In this document: positions 12,101-24,100 of the stretch, piece by piece
Position numbering within the stretch: position 1 is the stretch's first letter
Layout of the letters: the number at the start of each line of letters is the position of its first letter
NCBI RefSeq assembly: GCF_963678635.1
Contig: NC_087065.1
Location: 27,363,254 to 27,427,253, forward strand
Direction of reading: 5' to 3'
DNA: 64,000 bases
Origin: Symsagittifera roscoffensis
Lineage: Eukaryota > Xenacoelomorpha > Acoela > Convolutidae
Program-made: the position numbers and the translations under genes
The notes under the pieces: model-generated
Database searches by the model: none
Seen by the model: the letters and a program-made list of their open reading frames with translations, nothing else
Told to the model about the DNA's origin: nothing

Positions 12101-15100
12101 AGAGTCAATGAACGCAAGGAAGAAAAATTATAAACTTCTTGTTTTTTGAAAAATATATGGTTCTTTGAATTTCAAGAACAATTTATGATTGACACTTTTT
12201 TGATAAAAGTAACTCAATTTTAAAAATAAATTGGACCAATAGGTCAAGCTTTTATTCTGCTAAGAAATTTGAAAACAACAGTACTTTCGAAATTAGAAGT
12301 CGATCAGGTCAAATTTTTCGAGACCTTTACACGGTTGCTAATCGATCTTGAAGACCTGGGATCCCTTTTCGCTACGTTGTAATGGTTTGAATTCGGCACT
12401 ACTTACGAGACTACAACTCTAGCCAAAATCATCACATACCAGAAGTAGAGAAATTGAGAGCGGATATTCCGAGGGGGTCCGTGTCGTTGTTCGGATACCC
12501 GTCCAGGTGCGGGGCTCCATTGGGCATGATGGTCCCTCCTCCTCCCACAGCCGCAGTGCCTGTTGAGACTACCCCATTTGGTGCTCCTGCTCCTCCTGCC
12601 GCCCCATTGGTCAAGTGGATCGGCACACCCTCTGGCGTCACTATATGCATCTCGGCCAGTATTGCACCCTGAGCAAAACAAAAGTCTCAACTATCGAAGG
12701 TTGATTTTCATTAAAGGATATATTTCTAATAGCGTTGCAATATTACCTTATTGAAGAAGTTATTTCAGAAATATTAAAGATTCATCAACGACATTGAAGT
12801 TCAATATTAAATATGCTCATATTTTATGTTATTTCATTCAAATTGTGGATAGACGTGACGTTTATACAAGGATAAAAAAGGTTAAAAAAAACAAAATAAA
12901 CTAGTGTTTGACGTCATCTATGTATATTTAAGCCAGTCAAAGTTGCCACGCCGTTCTGTTCCGGTACGATTAATAAAATATCATCTCATAGACACAACTA
13001 ATACTACTCGAAATATTCACTGAAATCACATCCCTACTCCAGGTTTTGTCCGTGATACAATATAACAGGTGAACTAACAGCATATCTTTTTTGTTTGGTC
13101 GTGGGTTCGCTGAAGTTAAAAAGTTGGCTTTCATGTTACCTTCATTACCTTGTCAATCCGTTATTTAATATCCCTAATATAGTTTCAAACGCCCGCGATG
13201 CCAACGGGAGCGTTGAAAGGTAACACTGAAGAGGGAATTCGTCTGGGGGAATCGGGGAACTTCAAACAACTTTAATAACATGCTGCTGCTATTTCAGCAG
13301 CGCATCCTAACTGGTTTTATATGAGGGAAAGTCCCACAGCGCCGGATCAAGTCGGGAACATATATGACTGTCACAAGTAATAAGACATTGATTGACGGAA
13401 ATTAGACCAGGCATATCACCGTTAGAGACCTGTGACTCGGTGGCATGTACTTAAAAACAAAATTCACAAACAATTTGCCATCGCGAACTGACTTCTAACT
13501 CAAACCAGTGCCCTCTATATCATAGAAAAATTGAGAAGGCCGAGTGAAACACGGTTGATTAACTGTGCTATTCAGGATTTTTAGACTACTTTTCCGAAGC
13601 AAAGCGCAAAACTTTTGTTTTTCGAGCATAAAAGAACAGTAATTTCGCGCATCTGTGTCATAAATGAGTAACCGAACTCATCAATACTCATCAACTGACC
13701 CTAGGAAAACCATGACAAGCAAATGTTCCTAGGGTCAGTAATTTAGGTTAATAAAAACTACGATGATTTTGGAACGTTTGAAACTCTTATTGATATCTGC
13801 GATAATATTTGTTTATTTCTCATATAGAATCTCCCAAATTTTATGCATTAGATTTAAAATGAACAACTGAAAAATGATACTAAACATTAACGCTTTTAGT
13901 CTTGCTTAGTTCAATTGGCAAAAGACTAAAATAATAGGCACCAACCACCACTTAATTTTCATGGATGATAACTACAAATTTGCATAAAACAATCAAGTTT
14001 CACAACTCCTATCACAGAAATTAGCGTATAGAGAGACGTATAAACAATCCCTGTCCTGGAGTTCAAAGCTTGTTTATGCATAGATTGTTTGTGACGGGGC
14101 CTGATGTTGCAATCGAGCGGCTTTCTATTTATGACTACGACCAGAACAGCTAAACAAAGTACTCAAATGTCGCAGGCAGACCCTTTCAGAGTAGAAGTGA
14201 GCACACTACGATTTGAGGTGGGTGAAAAAGCGCAATTAAATTTGAAACTTCAATTGACCAGTAGGACACTATACATATAATATATGTATCTACGGTATAA
14301 CAGCAGCCTGATCTGGCGCGCATGCAAAGGAGGAAAAGAGTGTGAAAGGGAGAAAGAGGAGAGGAGAGGGAAAGAAAGAGAGGTGAAAGAAGGGGGAAAA
14401 GTAGGCGCGGAAAGGAAAGCAGTCAACAGAGCAGAAGGGAGGGAGGGAGGAAAGGAATACAGAATGAGGCGATTGAAGACACGATATAGAGCAGGCGCTA
14501 CTCTGGCCTACTCTCACTATTCCCTGAGTAGAACGGTCAAATGGAAGAACCACTGCTACGAATATCGAATCACAAACCTAAACTTCTAAAACATTGCACC
14601 AATGTAGAAGTAACCAACAGCCTTTCTATATTAATTCAAATGTCCATTTTTAAACTACATGATTTGAGAACCGTTTGAACCACAAAATTCAATTACAAAT
14701 AATTTGATTGAAAATAGCATTTTTTCTGGATCAAGTTCATGACTGGATGTCGTGAACAGTTGAACTTCAAATCTACTCCAATTTTAATCGAGTTAATAGA
14801 CTCAAAATGGCTGATTTTTGACCCCTCTTTTATACAATCGTTTCTTCTACAGTTAAGTACGAGCAGAGTAGTAATAAGAGTTTAATAGAAAGGCCAAAAA
14901 GGGGAAGAGGTTACTTTTCATATCGCGATTGTGAAATTGTCTGGATGAGACAGGCGCTTCAAGTCCCACAAATCAACACTTGATAGATACTATTACTACC
15001 CCTTCCTATCAACATTAACGATTAGGTTTGGGCAACATGCGGGCGGGCCACCCACTGCTAAACAGCAATATTAAATGACCTATCGGGTTGAACATTAATC

Positions 15101-18100
15101 AAAAGCAGATAACCCGATGCATCTCAATAACGACAAATTACCTAGTAGATACATTTGTAGAGATAAAGAAACAGTATAACTTATGAGCATCATCAGATCC
15201 AGTTGGATCCATCAAATATTGGAAAGCATGAACCCATATTATGTATAAAGTATGCATTTCAAAAAATTGCTAAACCACATTATGTATGAAATATGCATTT
15301 TAAAAAATTGCTCGACAATGAGTTAGAAAATTTCCGAAATGGAGTTTCTGTTCCGACCATTGAAAATGGGGATGAACTTTGTATTATAATCAACGGACAG
15401 GGTTGAGTAACATATCCTATTAAAGCCCTTTCAGTCGTAATTCGAACCAGATAAAAAGTTCCCAAAAATTGTTTCCAAAGTCGAGAAAAACCGGTTTGAA
15501 ATTTTTGATTTTTCGTCTAATTTCGAGCAAATAAAGCGAACGATCAGGCATACACCAGCTTAATTAGGCAAAAATTAGGCCCTCAAAACTTAACTTTAAG
15601 AAAGTAAAATTAGTTTTTGGGATTTTGTAGCTCCATTTTAGGAACCAAAAATTTCAAAAAATTAGAAAACTTTCTGCAAAAAATCTGAAATGGCTTTGTT
15701 TTTGAATTCAATTTTCCAAAAAATATTTGTGTCTAATGTACTTATAGTACTATGAATGTCAAATATGCCTAAAATAAAGTTTTACATCAGACTTTTTATC
15801 ACCCCAACGAAAAAATTTCGCTAATTAAAAAAAAGCGTTTGTACTACCGGCTATCCTTGTTATTATTGTTGTTGTTCAAAACAAGTAGCTTTTTCCGGTT
15901 CAGTTGATGAATTTAAAATGTATCAAATGCGTTAACTTATAGCTATTCGAATGTTAAAGCACATGCTATCAAAAAGCCGTAAGGGTTCCACAAAAAGGGC
16001 ACCAAAATTTACGAATTAGGTTGGAAAAAAAGAATAGTTGTAGTATCACAATAACGCTCACTAAAGTTCGCCAGTGTAAAAACCTGATGATAAGTATGAA
16101 TAAACATTATCATTTCTTGATATAAAAGACAACTTCAGATCATTCAGGTTTTTGTTTGGCAACCTTGAGACTCTCTGATGAACAAGAGAAACTTAGAAGC
16201 CTCATTTTAGCTTCGAAAATCAGTGCCAACTGAATAATTCTATTCACATAATCACTTCCGATGAGAAAAACCATCATATACCAAAAAACAGGCTCTTCGA
16301 TTCTCTAGTACTACACTAGTCATTGGTACTCAGCGGATTCATTTAGATCATCGCATATTTCATCAGTTCGCATTTGAAATTATTGCGTTTTGCAATATAG
16401 CAAAATTTAACATCTTGAGAAGTACTATTAAGAGCAGGGCGGATTTAGACCCCCTGCCGACCCAAAGGGGGTCTAAAACTGCCCCTTTGTACTATTTTGA
16501 GATATCCATATTAGGTGAAGGACCCTAAAAATTTTCTAAAGGCGCCAATATATACTAATTTTGAGGCGGAGCACGCGCCAAAAAAACGCAATTTTTTGGT
16601 CAAAAACATTCAAAAAGTGCATCAATTTACTGGCCTGTTTTTCAAAATTTTGCCTGCTCGAGAAAATCCTGGATCCGCCCCTGATTAATAGCACTGTTGC
16701 TGTTTGCAAGGGTAAACAATTTTCATAAGCGATCTAAATTTAATACAATGCCTGAGCATGGTAAAAAATATATTTAATGAGTAAAGTTAATCGAATTTTT
16801 TTTGGTCCGTCATTCTAATCTTTTTGAGCAAGACGAGGTTTATAATAACTTGATATTTACAATATTAATCTAAATTAACTAATTTTATTTAAGAAACTAT
16901 TTACAAAATACAGTTTGTGTAAAAAACTACAGTAGACGCCCAGTCTGTAAATATGGCTGCAATTCCCACAGCTTGAAATAGAAAATCCAGAATCGTGAAA
17001 ACGTCTCCGTCTCGATGAATTACACCGTCAACTTTCTGTCTATTCGCCGGCTCGTCCCCGTTAACTGTCTGGTAATATGAACCTCCTCCGTAGTACAAGG
17101 AACCAGACCTCTCCAAAGTCCACGACTTGAGGACAAGACCAACTTGCTTAGCCGCTATTGCAAAATCAGAAACTATCAATTTGGATTTATTTTTCAGATC
17201 AATTAACATGTACATGGGCGGTGCTAAGGTTTTCACGCCTTGGGACGCTAATTCTGAAAAATTAGGCCACGTTGCTGGATCACGAAAGTCTTCGCTGGCA
17301 TCTTCTGGTTCCCACAAGTACAATGCATTATCTCCAAAGTCAGTTTCATAAATAACCCAGAACTTTATAGCTTCCAACAACATAGACTGAAGGTATACTT
17401 GACTTGCGTCTACTCCATGTTGCTTGTAATCGTCTACAATTTTCTGGGCGAAGGCCTCAACTGTGAAACCATCAAACGGCATCGGAACCATAGGCTGCTT
17501 CAGCTCCGGGATCATTTTCACTCCCATAGCCTTGAACAGTTCGATTGAATCAGTGTGAGTCATTACAGTTCCGTTTGCTGCAAACAAATCGGTTCTCCAT
17601 GTTGGAACTCCCCCTGCAACGTAATCCTCAACTGTTGTCGCATTAGGATCAGCTCCGTCCATTTTGGCTTTCAGGGACTTAAACTGCTCCAGATTTATAT
17701 CACTGGTGCAGCATTTGGCACTTGCTTGCGATTCCCGATTACCAGCTGGGTCGAATACTGCAGGCACAAACTGCTGAGTACATAGATGCGCCAGATCACT
17801 TCTGAGAAGAATGTCGGTAGTCGTGTGTAAATCACATTGCGAGTGCCTGCATACCAATTCTTTGTCTTTCGTGAACGTCACATCACACTCGATCACGCCT
17901 GCTCCCATACTCGCAGCTGCTACGTAGCTCTGCTTGGAATGTTCTGGAAAGAACAACGCCGCTCCTCTGTGACCAAGAGTCTCCTCGCTACGTTTGTAGA
18001 AAAGTTTGCTCTGCGCGCATTCCGTTAACGTGTCCTTAAGAGGACTTTCTTCCATGTCATTTAAGAGATAGAACGGACGTGGCCCCAATTGCACTGCGGA

Positions 18101-21100
18101 TGGAACTACGGGATTGTCACGGAAGATACAATTTGAATGATGATCCGTGAGACAGTTATGGTGTACGAAGGAAGCTGATGACGCGAAGCACCACACAAAT
18201 GTTATAACGAAACCAACACGAGTCATGGTTGGCACCAATTTGACCAAAAATTGGATTGATACTGAATCGTCGACAGGAGCCAAAATAATGATTTTGCTTT
18301 TTGTTTGGATTTTTTCAACCTTTAGTACTTCCGGGGTTGTGCCAAACAAACAAATGTCGCCAGATAAAATTCGAAACTCCTCTAAGTTGATAATAACGCT
18401 GACATTTGCGAACAAAATGAGTTTTACCAAAGACAATGGTTCGTTAGGCTAATTGAGCTCCACTACGTACGCCAAGATTCACAAACAGAAACTCGTACTA
18501 TTAACTCTCGTACCATAATCGTTTGATAAGTCACATGAAAGTCCAATTCAAACATAGTAACATTTCTCGTACTTCATTAGTCAAATAGAACATGTAGTTA
18601 CTATTTGAAATGATGAGCTAAATGTTGAGTCAATATCCGACGAATCGAAAGAGAAAAGAGTGAGGCGTAGTTTCCATTCTCTTTTTAATCGCCGAATTTC
18701 ATTTGGAAGATTTTTTATACTTCCCCAAAATTGAGCAATAATTAACAACACCAAAGTACGGGTTCGCGTTACATGAAAAAAATTCTCTAAATAAACGCAG
18801 ATCTCTGACTAATCACCGGTGAGTATAAGAAGTCATGATTCAAGAAAAAGTCATGATCATGATCAGCAGCGGATTTAGGGGGGGGGGGGGGGGGACCTCT
18901 TCTCAGGGATTCGACCTCCTGCCTACCCAAAGGGTCCCCCTTTGTACTATTTTGAGAAATCCATTTTTGGCTGACTGACCTTAAAATTTTTCTTAAGGCG
19001 CCATTCTTTACTAATTTTCAGGGAGGAGCGCTAGAAAAAGGTCGACAATTTAATTTTTATCGAAAAACCGCCCCCCCCCCCCCTCCCTCGGGAAATCCCT
19101 AGATCCGCGCCTGATCATGATGAAAACAACGAAAACAATAAGTTCAGCCAAAAAATTTTCCCGCCCATTAGATGAATTCATTGATCTAAGTCTGGAATAT
19201 GCAATGTACAATACAAATCTTGTTACTCCGATGTAAGAACTAGCCTCAATTACAATTTAAAACTTTTTGATTTAACCGAGATTTCTAATATAGGCACCTT
19301 GCGGCTCTCCAACTAAAGTTCGAGGAATTTTAAGGGCCAAACGAATTTTCTATTTGCAACAAAAACAGCTTAAAGCTTGTAACAAACGTTCAACTTCGCC
19401 AGAAAACTCTTGAGAAAATTGGAAAAACTTAAGTAATTATTTAGGCATTATGCGGCTCACGATTCAGGGAATCGTAAACTTATGAAGGCCAATTATACAT
19501 AAACCGGTCTTTATTGAAAAGCATAATAAAAATAATCAATGATTGAACTTTTACACTTTCATTTTTAACAAAACGTAAGCCGTTGAATTAAATCAAGAAA
19601 ATGAACGTGCAATTCTTAAAGAGTGCTTTGTTGGTGACGCTTTGATTAAGTTCAATTTTGTTTCAAAGCAAAAATTGGCTGTAAATTATTATAGAGATGT
19701 ACAACTGATTGAATCGCAGAGAAGAAAAGTGTATAGTATATATGTACTTACTTGAGAAGTAGACTTTTTGGTCTTTAGTTTGCACCGCGAGTTGAATTTC
19801 CTCAACTCTTCTACTGAACTTGCCAGATGATTTTTTGAAGCACATTTTTCTCGTTCCTGAAACCACAACACTCATCTCGATATATCCTATAATAAAACTT
19901 GAAATTATAAATTAGTTGACCAGCTAATTTTTCCCAAAGGTGCGCAGAGAAGCTTTTTGAAATATGGGAACATTGAGAGAAGTTTCTTGAAATATCTTTC
20001 CGGAATCTCTTTACATCGTTTAAACAGATCATACATTTTTTTATTGAATCCAACCCTACCCACTGCAGGGCCACCGTCGGGGAGGCCCTGCAGTGGGTTG
20101 TCATTCATTTTGCCGTTGCCACGTCCATTTTTGTCACAGACCGTTTTTGGTTTTTTTTGGAATCACGATGGAAGTCTTTAAAATGATACCACACTTGATC
20201 TCCTACAAGCTTTAACACATCTTTTTACACGAAAAAAAACACAGTTTATGCCATAGTTCCTTACCTTCACATGGTGAAGAGGTCGGAACAATAAAACGTA
20301 TAAAGTTAATGGACTCACGAAAACTTTTCAAGTTTTAATTGTAATAAAACCAATTTAACCACTTTAAAGCTCCCAGTAAAAAAATTGTGAATTATTCGCA
20401 ATGGACTCGTCTTTGAAAAACTATCCCATCTGAGAAATCAATTCCGCTGAGAAACCTAAATTTGCCTGCCATTTGATGAATGAAGTGACAGTGAACTAGA
20501 AAAGTGAACAAGTCAAATCTCCAAAACATGAACCGGGCGTCAGGAAATTTAAAAAACCATCAAAAATCAAAGTATTCAGATCAATACTAACTATCTGAGT
20601 ATTAGACTTTTTTTACATAAAGCAAAAGCGTGAAATATTGAAGGATTTAAAGTAAAATGTTCAAAACTTTCAAAGTATTTGTCAAAGTTTTTACTACGAG
20701 CGCATTTCTATTTCAGATGGCGATTGAACTCATGAAAGAGTCATGATCATGATGGAAACAATAAGTTCAGCCAAATAATTTTCCCGCCTCTTAGATGAAT
20801 TCATTATTGAACTAGAAAGTAAACAAGTCAAATCTCCAAAACTTAAAACCGGGCGACAGGAGCAAAAACCTTCAAAAAAAGTATTCAGATCAATACTAAC
20901 ACATGAAAAAGTCATGATCACGATGACAACAATAAGTTCACCCAAATAATTTTCCCGCCTATTAGATGAATTCTTTGAACTAGAAAAGTAACAAGTCACA
21001 TCTCCAAAACATAAACCGGGCGTGAGGAGATTTCAAAAACCATCAAAAATCAAAGTAGTCAGATCAGTACTAACACATGATCATGACTATTTCATGAGTT

Positions 21101-24100
21101 CAATCGCCAGCTGAATTAGAAATGCGCTTGTAGTAAAACTTTGACAAATCTTTTGAAAGTTTTGAACCAACAATCAGAATCCTGAACAAGAACAATTTAT
21201 TTCCTGAGTTTGCTTTCTGTCTACTTTTTGACCGGTATGAAACAAAGGTTGTCTCTTTTTGGTCGCACTCCCGAATAGTTTTTGGGAAAAGAGAATGTTA
21301 AAAGCTATAAATTTTGGACAATATCAAAGATCAAGTGAAAATTTGAGTCAAGCGAAATTAATACGACCAATTAGCTAGCCTCAATTCAAATTTGGAACAA
21401 TTTTGTTGTTCGGGATGATTCGCTGCGCACAAACATTTCGCGTTACGCTTTCAGAATTATGGATTAAACCTACAGAGCATGGCCAAATTTGCAATTTTCA
21501 AACACATTTGAAATTAGAAGTCGATCCGTTTAAAAAAGAGAAAGTGCGTACTTATCAAAATGTCAAGAAAAAAAACAATATTTTTAGAAAAATTTTCAGC
21601 TTTTCCAGAACCATGCATTAAATGATTGCTATTCTGAGAGCAAACTCACATCACATCGTTCATTCAATGAGCCAATTTGATTGTGTTTGAAAAACGAACT
21701 TATGCATCATTTTGTTAGAAAATAAAAGGGGTCTAGGTATAAACTACGCCAAGCCCTTGAGAGTTGGGTCATTAAATTTGAACTGAAAGTGGTAGTACTG
21801 ACTGGGAAAACGACCTGTTCAAAATGTAGCTCATGTATTTTGATCAATTATTCTACCCACCTAATCTTAAACACAACTTGGACTCCTTTCCGGTGACAAC
21901 CCGCCGCAAACATTATTTGAATGAATTAGGAAATGGCGATCAAATTGGAAGAAAGCTAAACGAAAGAAGCATTCAAAGCATGTATTTAGATAGACAGTCT
22001 CTAAATTGTTTGATCACGTGCAATATCTGGGATTAATCTGCCACAAAAGCAACAAACTCGAAACGCCACTTAACCTAAGAGACCTTTTGCGAGAAAAAGC
22101 GAAAATTTCCAAACAAAATCAAACAAGTGCCAACTTTGTCACCAGAAAAAATAAATATTAAGATGATCAAATAATTAGACGTATACCACCAAATTGATTG
22201 TGATCCAATTCAACTTAATTGGGAGTTTGATACATGAAAACGAAAAGTTCATAACAACTAACTAATGTAACGGTTATACGAAAGACGCGGCGAAAGAAGA
22301 TATAATTCGTGCCAAATCATGCAAACTGCAGACAAAAAATGACATTCGAATAACTATGAACGCTTATTTGTACAAGGTTGTTTTTTGACTCAAATAAATC
22401 ACAAAACCACAGCCCGTTGCTGACCAAGTAGCTCAGAAAGCTCCGACATTTATGTTAAAAAAAAATTCTTTTCAAATTTGTGCCATTTTTGTTGTGTGGT
22501 GTCATGAGAGGAAAAACTAAAGCTTAGCAATTTAGTAACGTAATCATAACGATTAAGTCCAGGGGCGGATCTCGGGTTTTCTCGGAGGGATGGGGCATGT
22601 TTTGCGATACAATACAAACAAGCCGAGAAAAAAATTAATGTAAAAACTAGGTGAACCAAATTTTTCGTAAGTCTCGATAAAAAACAACTACAGGCCCAGC
22701 TAAAGCTGGAATTACGTGTTTAACATTGAATGAGTTTGTTTAAAACATTAATTGTTTCTCTACTAAAAAGTGAGAACAGTAAGAAATTTTGAGAAACTCA
22801 ATTTTCCCCAGGAGATAAAATTTCTCTTACAAAAATTAAGGAATCACAGCTACTGCAGAAACAATTATCGCCACCCGGTCTTTCAATTGAACTTTAAATT
22901 TCAGATTTGGTTGAGTAAATTTTAAGAAAATCCAACAAGTTTCTAAAGAGCGGTCGAAAATTCCAAAAATCCAAAAAGGTTCTAAAGAGCGGTCTAAGAT
23001 TTTTCAAATCTATACCATTTTCCGCAAAAAACACTTACAAAGCCGGATTTCTCGATTGAACATAATCTGAGAATTGGCCCGATAGTTTTTGCATAAAGTT
23101 CATAAGTTTCCAAAAAAACTTCCAAAAAAGCGGTTCAACAAATCAAAAAATTGACGACTCCAAGAACCATAGCTTTTTGTGTGAAAAAATTATGCAGAAG
23201 CGTTATTCAGAAGGGATTCACGCAATCTGTATTTTCGATTGAATCCAAAATTTCAGATTTGGGAGGTTAGTTTTCAAGAAAAATCAAAGTCTTTAAAAAA
23301 GAGTCACAACATCAAAATTTTTACTTTTCCGAGGAGCAAAACTTATGGAGTCGAAAAATATTGTGTCGCATAAGCAAATGATCTTCACGAAGCCCGTTCT
23401 GAGAATTGAACCCAAAACTTCAGGTATGGCAGCGTAGTTTTCAACAATAATAGAAAAATTTCAAAAACAGTCAAAAATAAAAAATGCAGGGGAGCTTTTC
23501 AAAACATTTCTATCCAATGAAACCAAAAACTCATATTTAGAGGAAGTTTTCGAGAAAACAAAAAAATCAAAAATATGGGTCAAATATTCCCCCCCACACT
23601 TTTCCGAAGGCTGTAGACTGAAGGTTCAAGTAAAAAAAAGACTCTAGGGGAGTATGCATGCACACAGAGGAATCAACTGTCTTTCAATTGATATTTCTTT
23701 TTTGAAAATCAGAATAACTGAAACTCTTGCAGAAAGTTAAAAAATTTTCCAAAAAGAAAAACAAAATGAAATTTAAACAAAGAGATGGTTAACATACAAC
23801 CAACTTGAAAAGTGCAGACGGGAGAGCTACAAATTGAGTTGTTCCTCAACCGTCCCATTAATTTAGGCCGAGGAAAATTTTTTAAGTGAAACAAAAAACA
23901 AGGGAAATATGAAGTCAAGGTAATTAAAATTACAATATTAGGCGTAAATGAAACACTAAAACATAAAAAAAATGCTCGTAGAAAAACAGACATAATTTGC
24001 CGACAATTTTTTTGAAACAGAATATTTTCCATTTGAAAAAAAAAACAGATCCTGGTCAGCCTCGAACCCAGGACCTTTGCCCTCCCAGGCATATTTGTTA

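Larger units (their letters stand above)
10134..12439 (-). other. CASK introns 12, 11, 10 and 9
   Basis: Short introns at 10134-10540, 10734-11048, 11277-11680 and 11806-12439. The first three show no repeats that I recognise. Intron 9 holds a truncated MITE copy (about 12085-12350). Confidence 0.75.
12669..19751 (-). other. CASK intron 8, containing the phosphodiesterase gene
   Basis: About 7.1 kb. 12,700-14,280 looks like unique sequence with nothing recognisable. A polypurine tract lies at 14326-14465 and dispersed repeats at about 15240-16090. MITEs lie at 16432-16684 and 18862-19115, on either side of the phosphodiesterase gene (16901-18226). 19180-19750 shows nothing. Confidence 0.75.

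Noticed and set aside
14284-14589. 101-residue plus-strand open frame
   Set aside because: It runs through the polypurine tract and encodes Lys/Glu/Arg-rich low-complexity sequence. No homology or splice context.
18227-18436. In-frame 70-codon extension of the phosphodiesterase
   Set aside because: A signal peptide starts exactly at the internal Met (18226). The extension has no recognisable feature and would bury the signal.
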